A model generated the notes under the pieces. That model made no database searches. It saw only the letters and a program-made list of their open reading frames with translations, and was not told the origin of the DNA. Below are positions 14,903-23,381 of a stretch of 41,108 nucleotides of DNA, one piece after another. The stretch comes from Glycomyces amatae (GTDB lineage Bacteria > Actinomycetota > Actinomycetes > Mycobacteriales > Micromonosporaceae). The stretch is taken from contig NZ_JAJLQZ010000032.1 of NCBI RefSeq assembly GCF_020991375.1, forward strand, positions 1 through 41,108, read 5' to 3'. How positions within the stretch are numbered: position 1 is the stretch's first letter; each line of letters opens with the position of its first letter. Made by a program: the position numbers and the translations under genes.

Positions 14903-15415
14903 GTGCAGACCAAGGAGCAGCAAGAGGCCGAGTTCCGATCCTTCGCCATCGCCCAGCGCGAGAGCCTGCGCCGGTACGCGTATCTGCTGTGCGGGGACTG
15001 GTACGAGGCCGACGACATCGTGCAGAAGTCGCTGACGAAGATGTTCGCCGCGTGGAAGCGCGTCGAACCGGGCGGCGCCCCGGCGTACGTCCGCAAGATC
15101 GTCACCAACGTCTACATCTCGCACCGCCGCCTGAGCTGGGTGCGCCGCGAGCGCGCCAGCGCGGAGCTGCCGGTGCAGCGCCTCGACCGCCCCCAGGACG
15201 CGGTCGACGCGCGGCTGGAGCTGGTCGCGGCGCTGGACCGGCTTCCGGCGAGGCAGCGGGCGACGCTCGTCCTCCGGTACTGGGAGCAACTGTCAGTCGA
15301 CGAGACCGCGACGGCCATGAGCTGTTCGACCGGAACCGTGAAGAGCCAGTCCGCCAAGGGGCTGCGCAAGCTCAGGGAGCTCCTCACCGACCCGATCGTC
15401 CCGGCGCGGGCCTAG
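14903..15415 (+). CDS. SigE-family ECF RNA polymerase sigma factor
   Basis: A 170-residue sigma-70 of the SigE (Streptomyces-type) ECF family. Region 2 (SLRRYAYLLCGDWYEADDIV, then KMFAAWKRV) is followed by a linker and region 4 (ALDRLPARQRATLVLRYWEQ, then TAMSCSTGTVKSQSAKGLRK). No extra C-terminal domain. GTG at 14903 has AAAGAGG a few bases upstream. The adjacent downstream gene (19-base gap) encodes a single-pass membrane protein that may restrain it. Expected to respond to envelope stress; the inducing signal cannot be read from the sequence. Confidence 0.88.
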   Translation: MQTKEQQEAEFRSFAIAQRESLRRYAYLLCGDWYEADDIVQKSLTKMFAAWKRVEPGGAPAYVRKIVTNVYISHRRLSWVRRERASAELPVQRLDRPQDAVDARLELVAALDRLPARQRATLVLRYWEQLSVDETATAMSCSTGTVKSQSAKGLRKLRELLTDPIVPARA

Positions 15416-15434
15416 CGGAAGGAAGCGAACGCAC

Positions 15435-17030
15435 ATGAATCTGCAAGACGACCCAGGGGCGGTGTTCCGCAATGCCGTGCCCGACATCGAGCCGCCGCCC
15501 GCCCGGTTCGACCTGGACCGGATCGTCCAGGACGGCTACCGCGTCCGGCGCCGCCACCGCGCCGTCCTCGGCGGCGCCGCGACCACCGGCGTCGCCGCCG
15601 TCGCCGCCGTCCTGGCCCTCTCCGCCGGCGTGATCCCCGGCGGCACGACCGACCCGGCCGACGACGCGACCAGCCCGCCCCCCGCGGACACCGAGGCCGA
15701 GGACCCCGCCATGTCCGGCTACCCGTACGACGATGACTGGGGCATGGTCCTCAACGAGGACGGCGAGCAGCGCAGCGGCTCCGAGCTCCTGGAGGTCAAG
15801 GAGGCCGCCACCGAGGCCTTCGGGGAGCTGCTCGCGGGCGCGGGCGTGTGGGAGGACCCGGCGAACCCCGGCGCGGAGGAGGAGTGCTCCTGGATCACGG
15901 TCGACGGCGGCACGCAGGCCGAGGTGGACGCCTGCATGGTCTCGCAGGGCGGCATGCCGCTGGGCGCGGACCAGGAGCCCGGGAACTACGGCCAGACCTA
16001 CCTGCGCAGCTACCAGGGCGCCGAGGTCGAGGAGGCCGACCTGTCGCTGCGGACGATCTTCGAGTTCGAGCTGGCCCTGCCGGGCGGCTGGACCGCCGAG
16101 CCGGGCCCGATGAACCAGCAGGTCTTCCCGCAGCACCTCATCGGCGACGGCGCCTACTTCACCGACGAGGCCCCCGAGCTCACCACCGAGCGGTTGGACG
16201 ACGGCCGGACGCTGACGGTCGCCGACCACGGCTGCGCCGCCGAGATCGCGGTGGTCTACCCCAACGGCACGGGCCTGCGCGTCACCTGGAACGACTGCTT
16301 GGGCACGGACCACCCGCTCGACATCGAGGCGTTCACCGAGGCGGCGCTGTCGATGCCGGAGATGGACCTCGACACCGCCGGGCTGGCCCCGGTCGGCGAC
16401 CTGGTCGAGGTCCCGCCGGGCTGGGCCTACGACGAGGACGCCTGGGCGGACTCGGAGGAGGCAGAGGACCAGGCGCACGCCACCTTCGAGGCGGCCCGCG
16501 CGGCGCTCCTGGAGGTCTACCCCGGGGCGTCCCTCGGCGAGGGGAACGCGGTGTCGACGGGTCAGATGGAGCGCGGCGCGAACATGCGGCGGACCTACTC
16601 GTCCCACGGCACGCTGCCGATCTCGACCGTGATCGACGGGACCACCGACGACGTCGGCTTGGACCTGCGGTACTACCTGCCGGGCGGGTGGATCCCCGGC
16701 TACTCGGAGACGGGCCACTGGGACCCGCACCTGACGGTGTGCAAGGAGGGCTTCGAGTGCACCACCGCGACCGATGACGACGGCACCGTCTGGGCGTTCG
16801 AGGAGTTCGCGGTCACGTACTCCCCCGAGTTCGAGGGCGAGGACTGGGAGCCCTACACCGAGCACCAGCTCTACGTCACCCGCTACTCGCCCGAGGGCTG
16901 GGCGGTCGGCGCCTGGGTCCAGTGGACGGACGACGCCCCGATCGACGCCGACCTGATCAGCGGCGTCCTCAGGGCCATGCCCGCGCCCGAGTACGACCGG
17001 GAGGCCGTGCCGGAGCTGTCCGGCGACTGA
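15435..17030 (+). CDS. Single-pass membrane protein with duplicated extracytoplasmic domain, likely sigma partner
   Basis: A 531-residue acidic protein. A short cytoplasmic part (1-36) is followed by one membrane helix (about 40-65, LGGAATTGVAAVAAVLALSA) and a long outside portion. That portion seems to be two related repeats: LALPGGWT / YYLPGGWI, DDGRTL / DDGTVW, VVYPNGTGLRVTW / TRYSPEGWAVGAWVQW and AFTEAALSMPEM / LISGVLRAMPAP occur in the same order. Cys pairs in the outside part could form disulfides. It starts 19 bases after the sigma gene (AAGGAAG before ATG), so it is probably its membrane partner, but no zinc anti-sigma (HxxxCxxC) motif is seen. A perfect 16-bp hairpin ends the unit. 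Confidence 0.7.
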   Translation: MNLQDDPGAVFRNAVPDIEPPPARFDLDRIVQDGYRVRRRHRAVLGGAATTGVAAVAAVLALSAGVIPGGTTDPADDATSPPPADTEAEDPAMSGYPYDDDWGMVLNEDGEQRSGSELLEVKEAATEAFGELLAGAGVWEDPANPGAEEECSWITVDGGTQAEVDACMVSQGGMPLGADQEPGNYGQTYLRSYQGAEVEEADLSLRTIFEFELALPGGWTAEPGPMNQQVFPQHLIGDGAYFTDEAPELTTERLDDGRTLTVADHGCAAEIAVVYPNGTGLRVTWNDCLGTDHPLDIEAFTEAALSMPEMDLDTAGLAPVGDLVEVPPGWAYDEDAWADSEEAEDQAHATFEAARAALLEVYPGASLGEGNAVSTGQMERGANMRRTYSSHGTLPISTVIDGTTDDVGLDLRYYLPGGWIPGYSETGHWDPHLTVCKEGFECTTATDDDGTVWAFEEFAVTYSPEFEGEDWEPYTEHQLYVTRYSPEGWAVGAWVQWTDDAPIDADLISGVLRAMPAPEYDREAVPELSGD

Positions 17031-17043
17031 CCCGGGAGACGCC

Positions 17044-17079
17044 GAGGGGCGCGGTCCGCCGCTGCGGACCGCGCCCCTC
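17044..17079. terminator. Bidirectional hairpin terminator
   Basis: GAGGGGCGCGGTCCGC (17044-17059) pairs perfectly with 17064-17079 across a CGCT loop: a 16-bp stem, in the gap between the convergent sigma-operon and ectoine-operon ends. No T-run follows. Confidence 0.75.
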
Positions 17080-17115
17080 CCCCGTTCGCACGGGCCTGCC
17101 CGGGCGGCAGGAGAC

Positions 17116-18006
17116 CTAGTTCAGGACCTGCCAGTCGCGCGAGCCCAGGTACTCCGGCCGCGGCTTCTCCGCCGCGAACGGGTCCGTCATGGCGTTCTCG
17201 ACGCTGTTGAACACGATGAACAGGTTCGAGCGCGGGAACGGCGAGATGTTGCCGTTCGAGCCGTGCATGCAGTTGCAGTCGAACCAGATCGCCGACCCGG
17301 CCTGGCCCGTGAACTGGTGGATGCCGTGCTTGTCGGCGAGGAGCCGCAGCGAGCCGTGGTCGGGCGTGCCGATCTCCTGCTTCACCAGCGAGGCCTTGTG
17401 GTTGTCCTCGGGCGTCTCGCCCACGCACGAGACGAACGTCTGGTGCGAGCCGGGCATGATCATCAGCGAGCCGTTGAAGTGGTAGTTCTCGGTCAGCGCC
17501 AGCGAGAGGCTGACGGCCCGCATCCGCGGCATCCCGTCCTCGGCGTGCCACGTCTCGAAGTCTGAGTGCCACTCGAAGGGCGCGCCGCCGAAGCCGGGCT
17601 TGTAGTTGACGCGGCTCTGGTGGACGTAGACGTCCGAGCCCAGGATCTGGCGGGCGACCCCGGCGATCCGCTCGTCGCGGATCAGCTCGGCGAAGTACGG
17701 CGAGAGCCGGTGGACGTCGAAGACCGAGCGGACCTCGTCGGTGGTCCGCTCGCGGATCACGCGCTCGTCCCCGTCGAGGGACGGGTCGCGCATGATGCGG
17801 TCGAGCTCGGCCTGGGAGGCGGCGAGCTCGTCGGGCTCCAGCAGCTGCGGGACGGCGGTGAAGCCGTCCTGCGCGTGCCCGCCGAGCTGGTCGGCGGTCA
17901 GCGGCCCGTCGTTCGGCCCGCCCCACACGGCCGGGTCGTCCGTGCGGTAGACCAGGCGCGGCTCCTTGAAGCGCCGGGTCGGATAGAGGTCGGTCAGTGG
18001 CGACAT
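17116..18006 (-). CDS. ectD: Ectoine hydroxylase
   Basis: A 296-residue Fe(II)/2-oxoglutarate oxygenase that turns ectoine into 5-hydroxyectoine. EctD features are clear: the iron ligands HSD in EWHSDFETWH with a later His in CNCMHGSNGN, plus the family signature region (VNYKPGFGGAPFEWHSDFET) and LSLALTENYHFNGSLMIMPG. The ATG at 18006 has AGGAG upstream; a longer opening to 18051 adds a low-complexity lead. Last gene of ectABCD (79 bases after ectC). Confidence 0.95.
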   Translation of the reverse strand: MSPLTDLYPTRRFKEPRLVYRTDDPAVWGGPNDGPLTADQLGGHAQDGFTAVPQLLEPDELAASQAELDRIMRDPSLDGDERVIRERTTDEVRSVFDVHRLSPYFAELIRDERIAGVARQILGSDVYVHQSRVNYKPGFGGAPFEWHSDFETWHAEDGMPRMRAVSLSLALTENYHFNGSLMIMPGSHQTFVSCVGETPEDNHKASLVKQEIGTPDHGSLRLLADKHGIHQFTGQAGSAIWFDCNCMHGSNGNISPFPRSNLFIVFNSVENAMTDPFAAEKPRPEYLGSRDWQVLN

Positions 18007-18084
18007 GGTGGTTCGCTCCTCACTGCGCCGCAAGGCGGGCGGCGCACTCATCGTCCGGGTGTCGTCGCGGGGATCTCGTCTCGG

Positions 18085-18501
18085 CTAGGCGTCGTCTTCG
18101 GTCAGCAGCGGGTACACGCCGTCCGCGTCGTGGACCTCCCGGCCGGTGACCGGCGGGTTGAACACGCAGACGGTGCGCAGGTCCTTCTCGACGTCGAGCA
18201 CGTGCCGCTCGTTGCCGTTGAGGACGTACATCGTGCCCGGGGTGAGGGCGTGGACCTCGCCGGTCTCCAGGTCGCGCAGCTTCGCGGCCCCTTCGATGAC
18301 GTAGACGGCCTCGATGTGGTTGGCGTAGTGCATGGTCGTGGAGGTCCCGGCGAACAGCACGGTGTCGTGGAGGGAGAACCCGACGCCGTCGCGGGCCAGC
18401 AGGAGGCGCCGCGAGCGCCAGGTCCCCTGGGCCCGGTCGCGGTCGCCGCCCTCGACGTCGGCGTCGGTGCCGATGAGGTCTTCGAGCCTGCGGACGATCA
18501 T
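18085..18501 (-). CDS. ectC: L-ectoine synthase
   Basis: A 138-residue cupin enzyme that closes the ring of N-gamma-acetyl-diaminobutyrate to give ectoine. It starts [20 protein letters not shown]. The cupin core carries the iron-binding trio known for EctC: Glu in [10 protein letters not shown], Tyr in GTMYVLNG and His in NERHVLDV. The first ATG overlaps the ectB stop (ATGA). Confidence 0.96.
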   Translation of the reverse strand: MIVRRLEDLIGTDADVEGGDRDRAQGTWRSRRLLLARDGVGFSLHDTVLFAGTSTTMHYANHIEAVYVIEGAAKLRDLETGEVHALTPGTMYVLNGNERHVLDVEKDLRTVCVFNPPVTGREVHDADGVYPLLTEDDA

Positions 18502-19772
18502 GCGGCCACCTCCTCGGCCTCGGACTTCGCGACCGTGGCGACGGCCTCGCGCACGATCGAGACGCCCTCTTCGAACTCCTGCCGGGTCGTCGTCAGCGGC
18601 GGCAGGAACTTGACCACCTCGTCCTCGGCGCCGGAGGTCTCCATGAGCAGGCCGTTCGCGAAGGCCTCCTGGCACACCGCGGCGGCGTGCTCGGGCTTCT
18701 CGAAGACCAGCCCGCGCGCGAGCCCGCGGCCCCGCGTGGTGATCCCGAGTTCGGGGTAGGACTCGGCGACGCCGTGCAGCTCGCCGTCGAGCCAGCCGGC
18801 GTTGGCGTCCACGTCGACGGTGAAGGCGTCCGTGCGCCAGAACGTCTCCAGCGCGGCGGTCGCAGTCACGAACGCGGGCGCGAAGCCGCGGAAGGTGCCG
18901 TTGTGCTCGCCCGGGTCCCACACGTCCAGGTGCGGTTTCATGAGCGTCAGCGCGAACGGCAGGCCCATGCCGGACAGGGACTTGGAGAGCGTCACGATGT
19001 CGGGGGTGATCCCGGCCCGCTCGAACGAGAAGAACGGTCCCGTGCGGCCGCAGCCCATCTGGATGTCGTCCACGATGAGCAGCAGCTCGTGCTCGCGGCA
19101 CACGGCCTCGAGCCCGCGCAGCCACTCGTCGCTGGCGACGTTGATGCCGCCCTCGCCCTGGACGGTCTCGACGATGACCGCGGCGGGCCGGTCGAGCCCG
19201 GAGCCGGGGTCCTCCAGGAGGCTGCGCAGCCACAGGAAGTCCGGCGTGCGCCCGTCCATGTAGTTGTCGTAGGGCATGGTCGCGGCGTTGTTGAGCGGGA
19301 CGCCCGCGCCGCCGCGCTTCATCGAGTTCCCGGTGACCGCCAGGGCCCCCAGGGTCATGCCGTGGAAGCCGTTCGTGAACGACACGATGGTCTCGCGGCC
19401 GGTGTACTTGCGGGCGAGCTTGAGGGCGGCCTCGACGGCGTTGTTCCCGGCGGGCCCGGGGAACTGGACCTTGTAGTCGAGGTTCCTGGGCGCGAGCACC
19501 AGGTCGCGGAAGGTCTCCAGGAAGCGGCGCTTGGCGCTGGAGTAGGTGTCGAGCGTGTGGACGACGTTGTCCTCGGCGAGGTAGCCCAGCAGGGCCTCCT
19601 TGATCGCCGGATGGTTGTGGCCGTAGTTGAGGGAGCCGGCGCCGGCGAAGAAGTCGAGGTACGACCTCCCCTGCTCGTCGCTGATGCGGCTGCCCTTCGC
19701 GGTGGTGAACACCGTGGGCCAGTTGCGGCAGTATGAACGGACTTGTGATTCGACCTGTTCGAAAACCTGCAT
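18498..19772 (-). CDS. ectB: Diaminobutyrate-2-oxoglutarate transaminase
   Basis: A 424-residue class III PLP aminotransferase making L-2,4-diaminobutyrate from aspartate semialdehyde and glutamate, the first step of ectoine synthesis. Diagnostic stretches: [51 protein letters not shown] and the PLP-lysine region [13 protein letters not shown]. The ATG at 19772 ([19 protein letters not shown]) is the family start. The ectA stop lies 109 bases upstream with no clear terminator between. Confidence 0.96.
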   Translation of the reverse strand: MQVFEQVESQVRSYCRNWPTVFTTAKGSRISDEQGRSYLDFFAGAGSLNYGHNHPAIKEALLGYLAEDNVVHTLDTYSSAKRRFLETFRDLVLAPRNLDYKVQFPGPAGNNAVEAALKLARKYTGRETIVSFTNGFHGMTLGALAVTGNSMKRGGAGVPLNNAATMPYDNYMDGRTPDFLWLRSLLEDPGSGLDRPAAVIVETVQGEGGINVASDEWLRGLEAVCREHELLLIVDDIQMGCGRTGPFFSFERAGITPDIVTLSKSLSGMGLPFALTLMKPHLDVWDPGEHNGTFRGFAPAFVTATAALETFWRTDAFTVDVDANAGWLDGELHGVAESYPELGITTRGRGLARGLVFEKPEHAAAVCQEAFANGLLMETSGAEDEVVKFLPPLTTTRQEFEEGVSIVREAVATVAKSEAEEVAA

Positions 19773-19881
19773 GAGTCTCTTCTGGTCGGCCTGATGAGCG
19801 GTTCTCCGCTTCCCGGAGCGCGTGGCGCACTCCGGGCGCATACCCGGGCCGGCGCTCGTCGGTGCCCGGGTAGGGCGGGGC

Positions 19882-20535
19882 TCAGTCCGGTGCCGGACCG
19901 CGCTCATCCGGCCCGGAGGGGCCGGACGCGGACGGTTCGGTGGGCCCGGATGACGGACCGGCTCCGGGGCCGGGGCGCTCTGGGAGCGGCCCGATCCGGT
20001 GGAGCACTTCAGGTCCGTGGTCGGAGCCGAGCTCGTGCTCGGAGAACAGCACGTCGCGCGTCAGGTCCGCGCCGTTCGCCTTCGCGAACGACCCGAACAG
20101 GTGCATCGACGCTTTGTTGTCGGGGGTCACGGTCGCTTCGACGAAGCGGACCCCCTCGGAACGCGAGGACTCGGCCAAGTGGTCGAGCATGCGCGATGCC
20201 AGCCCCCGGCGGCGGAAGTCCGGCCCCACCGCGACCTGCCATACGAACAGCGTGTCGGGCGAGTCCGGGCGCCGGTAACCGGTGATGAAGCCTGCCAAGC
20301 GGTCTCCCGACCGGGCGACGACGCTGGCGTCCGCGAAGTCGCGGCACCACAGCAGGTAGGCGTACCTGCTGTTGACGTCGAGGCCGCCCGCTTCGATCGC
20401 CAGCTCCCACATGAGCGGGCCGTCGGCGGGGGTCGGTGTTTTCAGATCGAGCGCCCCCGGGCCGGGGTCGCTCGTCCCTCGGACCTGGGTGCGCGGCCCG
20501 GGCGGGCCGGCGGCACTTGCGTCTCCGGTTGGCAT
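19882..20535 (-). CDS. ectA: L-2,4-diaminobutyric acid acetyltransferase
   Basis: A 217-residue GNAT enzyme that acetylates L-2,4-diaminobutyrate for ectoine synthesis. The core runs from about residue 30: LDVNSRYAYLLWCRDFADAS, FVWQVAVGPDFRRRGLASRM (acetyl-CoA loop RRRGLA) and TVTPDNKASMHLF. The C-terminus has an unusual Pro/Gly/Ser-rich tail of about 30 residues, and the first 30 residues are also low-complexity. An ATG at 20565 could add ten residues; neither start has a clear ribosome-binding site. The gap to mazG is about 70 bases and AT-rich, so the operon promoter probably lies there. Confidence 0.93.
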   Translation of the reverse strand: MPTGDASAAGPPGPRTQVRGTSDPGPGALDLKTPTPADGPLMWELAIEAGGLDVNSRYAYLLWCRDFADASVVARSGDRLAGFITGYRRPDSPDTLFVWQVAVGPDFRRRGLASRMLDHLAESSRSEGVRFVEATVTPDNKASMHLFGSFAKANGADLTRDVLFSEHELGSDHGPEVLHRIGPLPERPGPGAGPSSGPTEPSASGPSGPDERGPAPD

Positions 20536-20608
20536 GGGCTCGACGGTAGCAAAGATCGCGGCCATTGTTAAGGCCGTGCGAACGATATTGTGAAGTTGTC
20601 GTTGAAAG

Positions 20609-21547
20609 TCAGTCGTCGGCGCCCTCGCCGCGGTCCGGGAGGCCGGTGCGCTCCAGACCGGCGCGCTCGGTCACGGCCCTGCGCAGGGCCAGCTCGGGGT
20701 CGACCCCGGCGGCCCTGGCGGCGGCCACGGCCGCGAGCAGGAAGTCGCCGACCTCCTCCGGTTCGAGCTTGAGCCCGTGGTCGGGCACGTCGAGCGGCTC
20801 CCCGGCGTCGTGGAAGCGCTCGATGACCTTGGCCGCCAGCGCGAGCGACGGGAGGCGCCGGGAGACGCCGTCGGCCGGGTGGTCGCGCTCGGGCTTCTCG
20901 GCGGCCTTGGCCTCGTTCCAGTGCCGGTAGAGGTCGTCGGGGTCGGCGTCGCCCCACACGTGCGGGTGGCGGCGGACGATCTTCTCCACCAGGTCCCCGG
21001 CGACGTCGTCGATGTCGAAGTCCTCGGCGAGCGAGGCGTGCAAGAGCGGCTGGAAGAGCAGGTCCCCCAGCTCTTCGCGGAGCTCGTCGCCGTCGCCGTC
21101 GCTGATCGCGTCGAGGACCTCGTAGGCCTCCTCGAGCAGGTAGGGGCCGAGGGTCTCGTGGGTCTGGGCGCGGTGCCAGGGGCAGCCGTCCTCGGCGTGG
21201 AGGCGCGCCACGGCCTCCACGAGGTCGAGCAGGCGGGCGCCCGGCGGGTCCCAGGAGCCGTAGACGACCTCGAGCTCGATCTCGCCGCCCGCGACGTACT
21301 CGGCCAGGGCCTCGCGCAGCTCCTCGTCGCCCTCCTCGCCGACGACCCAGACGCCGCCCTCCTCGAGGAACCCGGCGGCGTCGTCGACCAGGTCGACCTC
21401 GATCCCGGCGTCGCGGATCGCCGCCACGGTCGGTCCCTCGTCGAACGCGGCGACCGCCTCGGCCTCCTGGAGGGCGTCCCAGGCCTCGACGGTGAGAAGC
21501 CCGGCGGGGATGCGAGGCGAGGTCAAGAGCCAGGTGACGGTGCTCAA
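20609..21547 (-). CDS. mazG: MazG nucleoside triphosphate pyrophosphohydrolase, long actinobacterial form
   Basis: A 312-residue housecleaning enzyme that hydrolyses non-canonical NTPs to NMP and pyrophosphate. The MazG core follows residue 105: CPWHRAQTHETLGPYLLEEA, YEVLDAI (the EExxD metal site), ELREELGDLLFQPLLHA (ExxD) and HPHVWGD. The N-terminal 105 residues (TVTWLLTSPRIPAGLLTVEA and following) look like a shrunken relative of the tetrapyrrole-methylase half found in YabN-type MazG. Start is TTG at 21547, overlapping the upstream lipoprotein stop by 4 bases (TTGA). Confidence 0.9.
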   Translation of the reverse strand: MSTVTWLLTSPRIPAGLLTVEAWDALQEAEAVAAFDEGPTVAAIRDAGIEVDLVDDAAGFLEEGGVWVVGEEGDEELREALAEYVAGGEIELEVVYGSWDPPGARLLDLVEAVARLHAEDGCPWHRAQTHETLGPYLLEEAYEVLDAISDGDGDELREELGDLLFQPLLHASLAEDFDIDDVAGDLVEKIVRRHPHVWGDADPDDLYRHWNEAKAAEKPERDHPADGVSRRLPSLALAAKVIERFHDAGEPLDVPDHGLKLEPEEVGDFLLAAVAAARAAGVDPELALRRAVTERAGLERTGLPDRGEGADD

Positions 21548-22128
21548 CGCTGTGGGATCTCCACTTCGAACAGGCCTTCGGCGCCTTCAGCGAGCACCGG
21601 GAAGGCGTCGACGCCGTAGCGCGGGTTGACCCGGACGTCGTACTCCTCCAGGTAGCCGATCAGGGCGTCGCTGAACCCGGCGTAGACCATCATGGTCGCC
21701 TGGTCCTGGGGCATCATCTGCTCGAAGGGGCTCCCCAGCCGGGTCATGTGCGCGAGCTCGTCGTCGGTGAGCTCGCGGGGTTCGGCCTTCGCGAGGATCT
21801 CGTTGAGGTAGGCGCTGGCTTCGGCGCACTCGGTCTCGAGCCCTTCGGCCGCCCCGGCCGTGTCCGGCTCGGCCAGGTCCATCTGGCGGCCGAGCTCGGC
21901 GAACATGAGGCACAGCACGGTGCTCTCGCGGTTCGACGAGAGGTCGAAGTCCATCGTGTCGATCTCGGGCTGCTCGTTGGCCGCCGCCACCGCTTCGACG
22001 TAGCCGTCGACGGTGGTCTCCGAAATCCGCTCGTCCCCGACGAACAGGGCCGCGCCCTGCTCGGTCCCGCAGGCCCCCAACGCGAGGAGACCGATGGAGG
22101 CCACGGCCGCCAGTCTGAGTGTGCGCAC
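21544..22128 (-). CDS. SurA-like lipoprotein
   Basis: A 194-residue secreted lipoprotein. The signal peptide ends in a lipobox (LLALGAC) around residue 20. The rest resembles the N-terminal helical part of SurA/PrsA-type chaperones (LFVGDERISETTVDGYVEAV, then LNEILAKAEP), with no PPIase domain. Start is a GTG at 22128 with AAGGGAAG upstream. It is coupled to mazG by a 4-base overlap, a pairing often kept in actinobacteria. Confidence 0.8.
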   Translation of the reverse strand: MRTLRLAAVASIGLLALGACGTEQGAALFVGDERISETTVDGYVEAVAAANEQPEIDTMDFDLSSNRESTVLCLMFAELGRQMDLAEPDTAGAAEGLETECAEASAYLNEILAKAEPRELTDDELAHMTRLGSPFEQMMPQDQATMMVYAGFSDALIGYLEEYDVRVNPRYGVDAFPVLAEGAEGLFEVEIPQR

Positions 22129-22325
22129 AGAACTTCCCTTCCGCTCAACTGCCCCTGTGACCTTAGCCTCACCGAAGATTCCTCCACAATCCGCCCACCC
22201 GCGAACGGGCGAGCGGGCCGAGGGCCGGACGCCGGGGGTTCGGCGACGCCCCCGGCGTCCGCGGGCCTCCGGCGAGCCGGAGTCCGAGCCCGATCGCCCG
22301 CCGGTCCGCAGGCGGCGAGGCCGCC

Positions 22326-22360
22326 GCGGGGCCGCTGAACGCAGAGTTCAGAGGCCCCGC
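22326..22360 (-). terminator. Terminator of the NmrA-type gene
   Basis: GCGGGGCC (22326-22333) pairs with GGCCCCGC (22353-22360), and inside it TGAAC pairs with GTTCA. It lies directly after the stop of the minus-strand reductase gene. The remaining 200 bases up to the lipoprotein gene are Pro/Arg-like GC-rich sequence with no gene seen. Confidence 0.6.
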
Positions 22361-22366
22361 AGCCGG

Positions 22367-23281
22367 TCAGGGGCGCATATGGTCGCGCGCCCACTCCTCG
22401 AAGCCGGTGAGCGGAATGCCCAGGGCCCTCGCGAACTCCGGGCGGGCCGGCTGCCCGGCCGCGTTCATCCACTCCAGGGAGGCCCCCATCGGCGGCATGC
22501 CGGCGGCCAGCGCCTCGTCGAGGGTCATGTCCGGCGCGGCGATCCGCGTGCCGAGCACGCGGGAGAGGACCTCGGCGATCTCGGTCATGGACAGGTGCTC
22601 GCTGGCCAGTTCCAGTTCGACCCCGTTGAACCGCTCGGGTTCAGCGAAGGCGGCCGCGGCCGCGGCGCCGATGTCGCGCACCGCGGTGAGGGACAGCCGG
22701 GTCGCGGGTTTCAGGACGCCGACGATGCCGCCCTCGATCCCGCGCGGGAAGAGGTACGCCATGGACGGGAGGAGGTTCTCCATGAAGAATCCCGGCTTGA
22801 GCAGCGTCCAGCGGGGGAAGCCGGCGGCGCGGACCCGGTCCTGGATCGCGGTCTTGGCGTTGAACGACGCCTCCACCGCCCACTCGCCTTCGGCCCAGCG
22901 CGGGTGCGCGGTGTGCTGCCCGGCGCCGGCGACGGACGTGTGGACGAACTGCGGCACCCCGGCGGCCTTCGCGCCTTCGACGAGGTTGACGCCCTGGGCG
23001 ACCTCCCCGTCGAAATCGACGCCGTCCTCGGTGAACGAGGGCATCTGCACGGAGAAGACGGCGCGGGCGCCCTCGGCGGCCTTGATCACCGACTCGCGGT
23101 CGTGGAGGTCGCCGGTGACGAGTTCGGCGCCGAGCGCCTCGACGGCCTTCGCCCGGTCGGTGGCGGGGTCGCGGACCAGGGCGCGGATGGGGACGCCCGC
23201 CGCGAGCAGGGCCCGGGCGGTGGCGCCGCCCTGCCTGCCGGTGGCTCCGGTGACGAGGACGGGGGCGGAATCGACGGACAT
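22367..23281 (-). CDS. NmrA-family NAD(P)-binding protein
   Basis: A 304-residue Rossmann protein of the NmrA / atypical SDR group. Glycine motif GATGRQGG near the start, then ALVRDPA, VTGDLHD, VFSVQMPSF, VPQFVHTSVAGAG and LLKPGFFMENLLPSM. The classical SDR Tyr-xxx-Lys pair is not evident. Members either reduce quinone-like or isoflavone-like substrates or only sense NAD(P). It reads away from the tetR gene across two matching palindromes, so it is probably the gene that this TetR controls. Confidence 0.85.
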   Translation of the reverse strand: MSVDSAPVLVTGATGRQGGATARALLAAGVPIRALVRDPATDRAKAVEALGAELVTGDLHDRESVIKAAEGARAVFSVQMPSFTEDGVDFDGEVAQGVNLVEGAKAAGVPQFVHTSVAGAGQHTAHPRWAEGEWAVEASFNAKTAIQDRVRAAGFPRWTLLKPGFFMENLLPSMAYLFPRGIEGGIVGVLKPATRLSLTAVRDIGAAAAAAFAEPERFNGVELELASEHLSMTEIAEVLSRVLGTRIAAPDMTLDEALAAGMPPMGASLEWMNAAGQPARPEFARALGIPLTGFEEWARDHMRP

Positions 23282-23306
23282 GCTGCTCCTCGGTTGCTCC
23301 GATCAA

Positions 23307-23327
23307 AAACGGCGGGGCCCGCCGTTT
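23307..23327. promoter_or_regulatory. TetR operator 1
   Basis: AAACGGCGGG-G-CCCGCCGTTT, a perfect 21-base palindrome, lies in the spacer between the divergent reductase and tetR genes, just upstream of the reductase start at 23281. Confidence 0.75.
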
Positions 23328-23341
23328 AGCTTCACGCTACA

Positions 23342-23362
23342 ATACGGCGGGCCCCGCCATTT
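23342..23362. promoter_or_regulatory. TetR operator 2
   Basis: ATACGGCGGG-C-CCCGCCATTT copies operator 1 with one change per arm plus the centre. Centres are 35 bases apart. A TACAAT -10-like element (23338-23343) lies at its left edge. Confidence 0.7.
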
Positions 23363-23381
23363 AGCAACCGGAGGTGCGGCC

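Noticed and set aside
20609..21547. MazG as part of a MazEF toxin-antitoxin system
   Set aside because: The protein has the EExxD pyrophosphohydrolase motifs, and no MazE or MazF gene lies nearby; it is a housekeeping gene coupled to a lipoprotein.
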